NCBI GenBank assembly: GCA_023392395.1
Contig: JAEVZE010000235.1
Location: forward strand, 1-5,306
DNA length: 5,306 nucleotides
Reading direction: 5' to 3'
From: Bacillota bacterium
GTDB lineage: Bacteria; Bacillota; Clostridia; Christensenellales; Aristaeellaceae
Shown: one piece after another, positions 1 through 5,306 of the stretch
How positions within the stretch are numbered: the stretch's first letter is position 1
How the letters are laid out: each line of letters starts with the position of its first letter
Made by a program: the position numbers and the translations under genes
The notes under the pieces: model-generated
Database searches by the model: none
Seen by the model: the letters and a program-made list of their open reading frames with translations, nothing else
What the model was told of the DNA's origin: nothing

Positions 1-1361
1 TAGGCGCCGGGAGCGTGTGTTTTTGCCCCGCGACGCTGGGCGACATCCTGCTGAACGAATCCATCAAGGCGGTGGATCTTGAAATCGCGCTGATGGACAT
101 CGAGGAGAACGCGCTGAGGGTCAGCGAGGCTTTCGCGCGGGAGGCCATCGCAGCCTCCGGCCGGAATGTGAAGCTTACCGCCACCACGGACCTTGCCAGG
201 GCGCTCGAGGGCGCAAACTTCGTGGTCTCGGCCATCGAAGTGGACCGCTACCGCTACTGGTCAATGGACTTCCACATCCCGCGCCGCTACGGTTTCCGCC
301 AGGTGTACGGCGAAAACGGCGGACCGGGCGGCATGTTCCACACGCTGCGCAATCTCGGTCCGACGCTTGAGATCGCCCGGACGATGGAGAAGGTGTGCCC
401 GGACGCCTATTTGCTCAACTACACCAACCCCGAGGCCAAGCTGGTGGAGGCGGTCAACAAACTGACCAAGGCCAAGGTCGTAGGCCTGTGCCACGGCGAG
501 GGCATGGGCGTGGACCAGCTGTCCGCCATCCTGGAGCTGCCCAAGGAGGAGCTGGACACCCAGGTGTACGGCCTCAACCACTTCGGCTGGTTCACGAAGA
601 TCGCCCGGAAATCCACCGGCGAAGACCTGTACCCGCTGCTGCGGGAAAAAGAAAATCAGATGGACTGGCTGGCCCACTGGGACGAGCTGGGCCTGTCCCG
701 GCTCATGTTCCGGACGTTTGGGCTGTACCCGTACCCGGGCACCAACCATATCGGCGAATACATCGCCTGGAGCGACGAAATGCTGGCCAGCTCCAAGATC
801 CAGTACTTCTTCGATCCCGTCCGGAACGACCCCTGGCACGGCGGGCAGGTGCCCGAGTTCGTGTACAGCTTCTCCTCAAACCCCACCGCCCGCGATCTGT
901 TCCCGAAGGAAAAGCCGGAGGGCAACGGGGACCCGGGCTTTGAGGCCAACTTCCGCCTGAAAGACGGGCAGATTCGAGGCTCCGGCGAGTACGGCATCCC
1001 GATCGCGGAGGCGATTTTTTTCAACAAGCCCCGCCTGATCGGCGCGGTCAACGTGCCCAACCGGGGTCTGGTGTCCAACCTGCCCGCCGAAATGGTGGTG
1101 GAGGTGCCCGCGATGGTGGACGGCCGGGGCATTCATCCGGTGGCGGCCGAAAAGCCGCTGCCCGCGGCCATCGCCCACATGATCTCGACCCAGGGCGTGA
1201 TCGCACAGCTTTTGATCGAAGCCTATGCGGAGAAATCCCGTCACAAGCTGCTTGAGGCGATGCTGATCGACCCCACCATCTCCAATTACAACAACGCCGT
1301 CGCCCTGATCAACGAAATGTGTGAGCGCCAGGCTGAGATCCTGCCGGAGTTGCGCTGGTAA
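1..1361 (+). CDS. Family 4 glycoside hydrolase (NAD+- and metal-dependent), 5' end cut off by the window
   Basis: Cytoplasmic GH4 glycosidase (MelA/LplD/AglA type). The family cleaves glycosides by transient NAD+ oxidation at C3, with a divalent metal. The frame is open from base 3 (452 residues visible), and its first four residues are GAGS, the dinucleotide-binding turn normally about six residues from the GH4 N-terminus. The start therefore lies just left of the window, and the GTG at 15 is internal. Counting from base 3: acidic Asp32 after the second strand (IALMDI), GENGGPGG at 103-110, NYTNP at 139-143, Cys163 in GLCHGEG, His193 in NHFGW, and GTNHIGEY near 246-253. Cys163 and His193 match the metal ligands of the family, and Tyr253 is a candidate catalytic Tyr. 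The C-terminal domain is complete (NVPNRGLVSNLP near 1050-1085) and ends in TAA. The metal-site tetrapeptide is CHGE, nearer the CHGx (alpha-glucuronidase-like) type than CHSV (alpha-galactosidase) or CHEV (alpha-galacturonidase). The family call is firm. The substrate is open: an alpha-linked neutral sugar or uronic acid. Confidence 0.95.
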   Translation, partial: GAGSVCFCPATLGDILLNESIKAVDLEIALMDIEENALRVSEAFAREAIAASGRNVKLTATTDLARALEGANFVVSAIEVDRYRYWSMDFHIPRRYGFRQVYGENGGPGGMFHTLRNLGPTLEIARTMEKVCPDAYLLNYTNPEAKLVEAVNKLTKAKVVGLCHGEGMGVDQLSAILELPKEELDTQVYGLNHFGWFTKIARKSTGEDLYPLLREKENQMDWLAHWDELGLSRLMFRTFGLYPYPGTNHIGEYIAWSDEMLASSKIQYFFDPVRNDPWHGGQVPEFVYSFSSNPTARDLFPKEKPEGNGDPGFEANFRLKDGQIRGSGEYGIPIAEAIFFNKPRLIGAVNVPNRGLVSNLPAEMVVEVPAMVDGRGIHPVAAEKPLPAAIAHMISTQGVIAQLLIEAYAEKSRHKLLEAMLIDPTISNYNNAVALINEMCERQAEILPELRW

Positions 1362-1379
1362 TGGGGCGGCAAACCAAGA

Positions 1380-1386
1380 CAAAGGT
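1380..1386 (+). promoter_or_regulatory. Ribosome-binding site that fixes the sugar kinase start
   Basis: CAAAGGTG lies 9 bases before the ATG at 1396. It supports this ATG over the in-frame GTG at 1321, which would add 25 residues overlapping the GH4 gene. Those residues (Arg/Ser/Cys-rich) do not look like a kinase N-terminus. Confidence 0.6.
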
Positions 1387-1395
1387 GTTGATACG

Positions 1396-2517
1396 ATGAA
1401 TGTGCCGGAGGTACTGGAGCGGCTGAAGCGGCACGCGGGCTCGTCCCGCGCACCCCGCGCCGTGCTGGGGCTGGATGGCTTTGTGGACAGGATCGCCCAC
1501 CGGGCGGCGGGCCCGGACGGGCGGCAGTTTGAGACGATGGACGAGATGGCCCGCTTTCTGGCATCGCGCAAGGAGAACAGCGCGTACCTGTCGCTGGACG
1601 GCGTGCAGGCGCGGCCGGGCGGCAACATGCCCAATACCGCGCTGGCGCTGATGGCGATGGGCGCACAGTGCACCTGCGTGGGCACGCTGGGCTTCCCAAG
1701 CGTTTCGGAGGCGTTTGAGCCGCTGAAGGCGGGCGCCGGGGTGGTGTCCTACGGAGAGCCGGGCTTCTGCCTGGCGGTGGAATTTGACGCCTGCAAGCTG
1801 TTTCTGTCGGACAACGGCGGCATGGCGGGCATGACCTACGAGGCGTTTCTGCGCCGCGCGGGCGAGACAAAGCTGATGAAGGCGCTGGAGGGTGCGGACG
1901 TGCTGGCGCTGCTCAACTGGGGCGAGGTGCCCGAGATGCGCGCGCTGTGGCGCGGCATCGCGGAGGGTCTCCTGCCAACGCTCGCGAAAAAACCTCGGTA
2001 CGTATTTTGCGACACCGCCGACATGACCCACCGAACCGGCGAGGAAATCGAGGACCTGCTGGAAACCCTTCGGCTTCTCCGCCGCCAGGCGCGCACGGTG
2101 CTCTCCGTCAACGACGGCGAACTCGCCTCGCTGACGGACAAGGCAGACCTTATGCCGGGCGGGGAGCTTCGGGACCGGGCACGCGCGCTATACGAAACCG
2201 AAAGCGTGGATCTGTTGGTCCACCACTCACTGCGCTACGCCAGGGTTTTTGGTCCGGAAGGGGAGGAGACTCTCGCCACCCGGCTTGCGGAACAGCCGGT
2301 GCTTTTGACCGGCGGCGGCGACAACTTCAACGCGGGTTTCATGCTGGGCCTTCTGGCGGGGCTGAGCCCCAACGGGTGCCTCATGACCGGCAACGCCGCG
2401 TCCAGCTGCTACGTGCGCCGCGGCCGCTGCGCAAATCTATCCGACATTGTGGAGGAAATTGAGCGCTCGGCGGCCGTTTGGCCGGGTGAAGTGATGAGGA
2501 ACGAGGAGGCGATCTGA
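1396..2517 (+). CDS. PfkB/ribokinase-family carbohydrate kinase
   Basis: A 373-residue cytoplasmic kinase expected to transfer phosphate from ATP to a sugar or sugar derivative. Family landmarks appear in order: an N-terminal strand with GLDGFVD near residues 24-30, the substrate-side GGN motif at 75-77 (GGNMPNTALAL), the NxxE motif at 239-242 (NDGE, Mg/phosphate site), and the C-terminal signature GGGDNFNAGF at 306-315, where Asp309 is the expected catalytic base. Two details are unusual: the anion-hole motif reads GGGDN instead of the common GAGDx, and the protein is 50-70 residues longer than ribokinase or fructokinase. It starts 34 bases after the GH4 stop, and its own stop overlaps the next gene (TGATG), so it sits in the middle of an operon. 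It probably phosphorylates a product of the GH4 reaction (inference). A nucleoside or 2-keto-3-deoxy-sugar kinase is possible, as PfkB specificity cannot be read from these motifs. Confidence 0.87.
   Translation: MNVPEVLERLKRHAGSSRAPRAVLGLDGFVDRIAHRAAGPDGRQFETMDEMARFLASRKENSAYLSLDGVQARPGGNMPNTALALMAMGAQCTCVGTLGFPSVSEAFEPLKAGAGVVSYGEPGFCLAVEFDACKLFLSDNGGMAGMTYEAFLRRAGETKLMKALEGADVLALLNWGEVPEMRALWRGIAEGLLPTLAKKPRYVFCDTADMTHRTGEEIEDLLETLRLLRRQARTVLSVNDGELASLTDKADLMPGGELRDRARALYETESVDLLVHHSLRYARVFGPEGEETLATRLAEQPVLLTGGGDNFNAGFMLGLLAGLSPNGCLMTGNAASSCYVRRGRCANLSDIVEEIERSAAVWPGEVMRNEEAI
2504..2509 (+). promoter_or_regulatory. AGGAGG ribosome-binding site and TGATG stop/start overlap
   Basis: A consensus AGGAGG lies inside the last codons of the kinase gene, 7 bases before the ATG at 2517. 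The kinase TGA (2515-2517) shares its A with this ATG, a classic arrangement for translational coupling. It settles the start of the downstream gene. Confidence 0.85.
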
Positions 2518-3911
2518 TGGCTCTGGTGCACAAATTTGTCGACGTCCTGACGGAGGCCGAGGTCCAAAAGCTGCATCAAGAATCTTTGACGGTGCTGGAA
2601 ACCGTCGGCATGAGCGTGCCCCACCCAAGGGTATTGGACGCCTGTGAAAAGATCGGGTGTGTGGTGGACCGCGCCTCACAGCGGGTGAAAGTACCTCGCG
2701 CGCTGACCCAGGAGCTTTTGACCACCTTCAAGCCCAAGGAACCTGTGCCGGAGGAGCCGTCCGTCATCAAGGGCAGCGTGTCCACTCAGGTGTTCATCGT
2801 GGACTATCCAGGCTTCACCCGCCGGGAGGGCACCATGATGGACGTGCGCAAGGGCGCGCGGGTCACCGACACGCTCAAAAACTACTGGTGCTCGTCAGCG
2901 GTGGTCATCCCCAAGGATCACGCCTTCAACGAAACAGACATCGCCTCCTTCCGGGAACTGTACCTGTACTCCACCAATCCCGGCGGCACCTACATCCTGT
3001 CGCCGGAGAGCGGCCGCGGCATCATCGAGATGGGCAAAGTCATGGGCCACACGCCCAGTTACCTGCTGGAGACCATCAGCCCGCTGGGCTTCATGGGCTC
3101 GTCGCTTTCGATGGCGCTGGTGTTTGCGGAGGCGGGCATGCCCATCGGCACCGCGCCGATGGTGGTGTCTGGCGCGACCGGGCCGATGAGCCTGTGGGGC
3201 TCCTGCGTGCTGGAACTGGCGGAGATCACCGGCACCAACGTGGTCATCTACGCCATCTCCGGCAAGTTCTCCAATTACCTGAGCTTCTCGAATCACACCA
3301 TGGACCTGCGCACCACGCTGTGCTCCTTCGGCTCGCCCACGCAGGCGCTGTTTGGCATGGTGTCCGGCCAGATGGGGCGCTTTTACGGCTGGGGCGGCGG
3401 CTCCAACTCCGCCTTGTCCGACGCCTGCCTGCCGGACTACCAGTGCGGCTTTGAAAAGGCGTTCAATGGCCTCTTCGCGGTGCTTTCCGGCACAAACGGC
3501 ATCGGCTGCCAAGGCATCGTGGGCGCGGACCAAGGCGTGAGCCTGGAGCAGCTGGTCATCGACAACGACTGGCTGGACGCCTACAACTTCGTTCGCAAGG
3601 GCGTTTACTACGATCCGGACGCGCTGCCGCTCATCCAGGAGATCGGCATCTCCGGCAACTACATCGCCGAGGAGCACACCGTGGAGCACATGCGCAGGAG
3701 CTACTGGGAGGCCCCGTCCCGCACGCTGTGGCGGGACCAGTGGGAGCCCTGGCGGCGCAAGGAGACCCCGGACCTCTACGCCCGCGCGCACGAGTACGTG
3801 GAGCGCGTCTCCGCCGGGTACGAGACCATGGACCCGGTGCTGGACGCCGCCCGAGCGGAGGAAATTGACCGTATCTACCAAGACACGCTTCACGCGCTGC
3901 GCAGGCGTTGA
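2517..3911 (+). CDS. MttB-superfamily (trimethylamine methyltransferase-like) protein without pyrrolysine
   Basis: A 464-residue TIM-barrel-type protein of the MttB/COG5598 family. Characterised members move a methyl group from trimethylamine (pyrrolysine enzymes) or from quaternary amines such as glycine betaine, proline betaine or carnitine (MtgB-type, no pyrrolysine) to a corrinoid protein. Family pattern seen: an N-terminal helical stretch with HQESLTVLETVG at 20-31 and VKVPRAL near 58-64; SPLGFMGSS then GATGPMSLWG in mid-protein; SDACLPDYQCGFEKA at 301-315, matching the family's SDxKxPDxQxGxEKA; EQLVIDND; and the C-terminal EEHTVEHMRRSYW (His387, His391). No in-frame TAG interrupts the gene, so it belongs to the non-pyrrolysine branch. 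The length is slightly under the roughly 470-500 usual for the family. It is coupled to the upstream sugar kinase by TGATG. No corrinoid protein, methyltransferase activase or second methyltransferase gene is in view. The fold call is firm. Substrate, and even corrinoid dependence, are unknown. Confidence 0.93.
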   Translation: MALVHKFVDVLTEAEVQKLHQESLTVLETVGMSVPHPRVLDACEKIGCVVDRASQRVKVPRALTQELLTTFKPKEPVPEEPSVIKGSVSTQVFIVDYPGFTRREGTMMDVRKGARVTDTLKNYWCSSAVVIPKDHAFNETDIASFRELYLYSTNPGGTYILSPESGRGIIEMGKVMGHTPSYLLETISPLGFMGSSLSMALVFAEAGMPIGTAPMVVSGATGPMSLWGSCVLELAEITGTNVVIYAISGKFSNYLSFSNHTMDLRTTLCSFGSPTQALFGMVSGQMGRFYGWGGGSNSALSDACLPDYQCGFEKAFNGLFAVLSGTNGIGCQGIVGADQGVSLEQLVIDNDWLDAYNFVRKGVYYDPDALPLIQEIGISGNYIAEEHTVEHMRRSYWEAPSRTLWRDQWEPWRRKETPDLYARAHEYVERVSAGYETMDPVLDAARAEEIDRIYQDTLHALRRR

Positions 3912-3932
3912 AAATCCGCCGGGCGGCTTTTC
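3910..3932 (+). terminator. Terminator-like hairpin at the end of the mttB-like gene
   Basis: GAAAA (3910-3914) pairs with TTTTC (3928-3932). After a T/C mismatch, CCGC (3916-3919) pairs with GCGG (3923-3926) around a three-base loop. The stem begins inside the TGA stop, and the T-run is only four bases and part of the stem. It could end transcripts from either strand or act as a partial terminator or 3' stabiliser between the catabolic genes and the binding-protein gene. It is weaker than a textbook intrinsic terminator. Confidence 0.5.
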
Positions 3933-3988
3933 AACGCGAAGGAAGAAAACTGCGTGAGCCTGAAATCCTGCAGGATTTCCGGGCGGCT
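3919..3988 (+). repeat. 10-bp direct repeat CCGGGCGGCT, 60 bases apart
   Basis: CCGGGCGGCT occurs at 3919-3928 and exactly again at 3979-3988. Each copy contributes to the 3' side of a hairpin. Related CGCCGGG also occurs at 3917-3923 and 4056-4062. The recurrence suggests the gap is built from related palindromic units, though the copies are short. Confidence 0.4.
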
Positions 3989-3994
3989 CACTGC
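3952..3994. repeat. Long hairpin with a perfect 18-nt palindrome at its tip
   Basis: The outer arm GTGAGCC (3954-3960) pairs with GGCTCAC (3985-3991), extendable by two more pairs (GC 3952-3953 with GC 3993-3994) across one bulged T. The inner arm is the perfect palindrome GAAATCCTGCAGGATTTC (3962-3979). The two arms are separated by an asymmetric bulge (T on the left, CGGGC on the right). No T-tract follows, so it is not an ordinary intrinsic terminator. It could be a REP-like extragenic element, an mRNA-stabilising or processing structure between operon segments, or a binding site for a dimeric regulator at the dyad. Confidence 0.75.
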
Positions 3995-4009
3995 CTTGTG
4001 GAATTGCGA

Positions 4010-4029
4010 TGCCAGTGTGCGCACTGGTA
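4010..4029. repeat. Stem-loop with TGCG loop
   Basis: CCAGTG (4012-4017) pairs with CACTGG (4022-4027) around the four-base loop TGCG. A G-T wobble and a T-A pair extend the stem to 4010 and 4029. It is the third inverted repeat in the gap. No T-run follows, and its function is unknown. Confidence 0.6.
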
Positions 4030-4039
4030 CCGAAAACCT

Positions 4040-4064
4040 TTCCCGGCGCACAGGTCGCCGGGAA
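4040..4064. repeat. Nine-base-pair GC-rich stem-loop
   Basis: TTCCCGGCG (4040-4048) is exactly complementary to CGCCGGGAA (4056-4064), with a seven-base loop (4049-4055). It is followed by ACGATGAG and not a T-tract, so it is not a standard terminator. It lies about 90 bases before the start of the solute-binding-protein gene and would fall in that gene's leader if transcription starts upstream of it. Confidence 0.65.
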
Positions 4065-4140
4065 CGATGAGAGCCCAGCAGGTTATCCATCGCTTGTGCA
4101 ATCCGATTTCCGTGAGTCAGGCACTCTTTGAAATAGGAAA

Positions 4141-4147
4141 GGGAGGA
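4141..4147 (+). promoter_or_regulatory. Strong ribosome-binding site of the solute-binding-protein gene
   Basis: GGGAGGA lies 8 bases before the ATG at 4156, preceded by purine-rich GAAATAGGAAA. The start it selects opens directly into a signal peptide, which confirms the choice. No convincing -35/-10 pair was found between 4064 and 4140. Confidence 0.85.
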
Positions 4148-4155
4148 CAAGACAC

Positions 4156-5306
4156 ATGAAGCTCAGGATCCTGTCCATGGCCATCGCGCTACTGCTCGTC
4201 CTGACCGGGGCGGCCTCCGCAAGCCAGCTCGACCCGAACGCCGAACCCGCCCAGGACCCCCTCGGCAAGTACGACCCGCCCATCTCGGTGACGATGGTGC
4301 ACACCGCCAACGACGGCGCGTTCTGGTTCCCCGCCGGGGACGACATCAACAATAACGTCTACACCCGCCGCTGGGAAGAGACGCTGGGCATCAAGTACAG
4401 CTTCCTGTGGACCTGCCCTGGCTCCCAGGGCGAAGAGAAGATGAACGTCATGATCGCCTCCGGCGACCTGCCGGACTACTTCGCCGTCAACCGCAAGCAG
4501 TTTGAGATGCTGTACAAGGCCGGCATGCTGGAGGACCTGACGGACGCCATCGAACAGTACGCCTCCAAGTACACCAAGAAGTACCTGACCGGCCAGTACG
4601 CATCCCTTCTGGACGTAGCCACCCGGGACGGCAAGACCTACGGCCTGACCAACGGCTTCACCTACCACGACACCTGCCAGATGATCTGGATCCGCGCCGA
4701 CTGGCTTGAGAAGCTGGGCCTTGAGACGCCCAAGACGCTGGCCGACCTTGAAACCATCATGGACGCCTTCGTGAACAAGGACCCAGACGGCAACGGCGCG
4801 GCCGACACCTACGCCGTGGCCGCCTCCGCCGCCAGCCTGGGCTCCACCGTGTGGGGGCTGAACCCGTCCTTCTTCAACATGTTCCACGTCTACCCCAACC
4901 AGTGGGCGGTGGAGGAGACCGACAAGCTGCAGAGCGCCATGTTCGGCCCGGACTACCGGGAGAACACCCGCAAGGCCCTTTTGAAGCTGCAGGAGTACTA
5001 CCAGAAGGGCTACTTCAACCCCGACTTCGCCACCTATGACGAAGAGATGATGCGCCAGGATATCTTTAATGACAAGTGCGGCATTGTGTTCATGGACCTG
5101 TGGGGCGCCTACTGGCCGCTGGTATTGCATCTGGATATGAACCCGAACGCCGATTGGGTACCGGTGCCCGTCGTCTCCGCGGACGATCAGCCCGCCAAGA
5201 CCAGTAACAACATGTATTCGGTCAACAACATCATCGTGGCGAAGAAGGGCGCTCAGCATCCGGAAGCCGTCGTCAAGATGGCGAACCTCTACCACGATCT
5301 GAACAA
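4156..5306 (+). CDS. Extracellular solute-binding protein of a carbohydrate ABC transporter (LplA/AlgQ-like), 3' end cut off
   Basis: The frame is open from ATG 4156 to the right edge (383 full codons) with no stop. Residues 1-22 form a Sec signal peptide: KLR, a hydrophobic core at about 5-17, then ASA before Ser23 as a likely signal peptidase I site. Family features: ISVTMVHTAND near the mature N-terminus, GEEKMNVMIASGDLPDYF at about 92-109 (common in family 1 binding proteins), MIWIRADWLEKLGL at 176-189 followed by PKTLADLETIMDAF, and the loop DPDGNGAAD at 209-217, resembling the EF-hand-like calcium site of alginate-binding AlgQ2 and LplA relatives. These proteins capture oligosaccharides outside the membrane for import. 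Full members have about 500-560 residues, so roughly a quarter to a third is missing. The usual lipobox cysteine of Gram-positive binding proteins is absent. The gene follows the hairpin-rich gap, so it may be expressed separately from the upstream genes. Permease genes are expected downstream. Confidence 0.93.
   Translation, partial: MKLRILSMAIALLLVLTGAASASQLDPNAEPAQDPLGKYDPPISVTMVHTANDGAFWFPAGDDINNNVYTRRWEETLGIKYSFLWTCPGSQGEEKMNVMIASGDLPDYFAVNRKQFEMLYKAGMLEDLTDAIEQYASKYTKKYLTGQYASLLDVATRDGKTYGLTNGFTYHDTCQMIWIRADWLEKLGLETPKTLADLETIMDAFVNKDPDGNGAADTYAVAASAASLGSTVWGLNPSFFNMFHVYPNQWAVEETDKLQSAMFGPDYRENTRKALLKLQEYYQKGYFNPDFATYDEEMMRQDIFNDKCGIVFMDLWGAYWPLVLHLDMNPNADWVPVPVVSADDQPAKTSNNMYSVNNIIVAKKGAQHPEAVVKMANLYHDLN

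Noticed and set aside
15..17. GTG as the start of the GH4 gene
   Set aside because: The frame stays open leftward to base 3 and encodes GAGS, the NAD-binding turn required by the family. The true start is outside the window.
2895..3893. Long minus-strand open frame (332 codons)
   Set aside because: It lies opposite the mttB-like gene, is Ala/Val/His/Arg-rich without recognisable domains, and is a by-product of high GC at third codon positions.
3910..4064. CRISPR array or tRNA in the gap
   Set aside because: The repeats are short, dissimilar hairpins without regular spacers, and there is no cloverleaf with a TTCGANNC-type arm.
3952..4126. Cobalamin riboswitch upstream of the binding-protein gene
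   Set aside because: Fragments such as GCCAGTG and GAGTCAGG look faintly like its conserved boxes, and the mttB-like neighbour makes B12 tempting. The full B12 box and the other core elements are absent, so a covariance-model search would be needed before claiming it.
4094..4134. Promoter for the binding-protein gene
   Set aside because: TTGTGC (4094-4099) has no -10 at a proper distance. TGAAAT (4129-4134) has only a poor -35 and would overlap the translation start region.
3908..4159. Small overlapping open frames on both strands in the gap (83 and 86 codons)
   Set aside because: They run straight through the inverted repeats, start inside or end beyond neighbouring genes, lack ribosome-binding sites and show no motif.
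4189..5295. Long minus-strand open frame (368 codons)
   Set aside because: It is antisense to the well-supported solute-binding-protein gene. Its translation is low-complexity Val/Gly/His-rich with no family motif, as expected opposite GC-rich codons.

Overview
The window holds four co-directional (+ strand) protein genes, two of them cut by the window edges. They read as part of a carbohydrate uptake and breakdown locus. Composition is GC-rich with strong G/C preference at third codon positions. The ribosome-binding sites are close to AGGAGG. The mix of an NAD-dependent GH4 glycosidase, an LplA/AlgQ-like ABC solute-binding protein and an MttB-superfamily methyltransferase without pyrrolysine is most typical of a GC-rich Bacillota, for example gut Clostridia/Christensenellales or Paenibacillus-like bacteria. 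That assignment is inference, because no rRNA or other phylogenetic marker is present.

Layout. Positions 1-1361 carry a GH4 glycosidase missing only its first few codons. Positions 1396-2517 carry a PfkB/ribokinase-family sugar kinase. Positions 2517-3911 carry an MttB-family (trimethylamine methyltransferase-like) protein whose ATG overlaps the kinase stop by one base (TGATG). These three genes are close enough to form one operon. A 244-base gap (3912-4155) follows. It is dense in inverted repeats: a terminator-like hairpin at the mttB-like stop, a strong hairpin with a perfect 18-nt palindrome at its tip, and two further stem-loops. Positions 4156-5306 (open at the right edge) carry a secreted solute-binding protein of the LplA/AlgQ type. 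ABC permease genes probably lie beyond the right edge.

How the genes may work together. The binding protein would capture an oligosaccharide or glycoside outside the cell and an unseen ABC permease would import it. The GH4 enzyme would cleave a glycosidic bond by its NAD+/metal redox mechanism, and the PfkB-type kinase would phosphorylate a released sugar or derivative. The mttB-like gene is the surprise. Characterised relatives demethylate methylated amines with a corrinoid partner protein, yet here it is translationally coupled to a sugar kinase and no corrinoid protein is visible. This suggests a pathway for a methylated or quaternary-amine-bearing glycoside, or a divergent role for this branch of the superfamily. 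Substrate identities cannot be read from the sequence.
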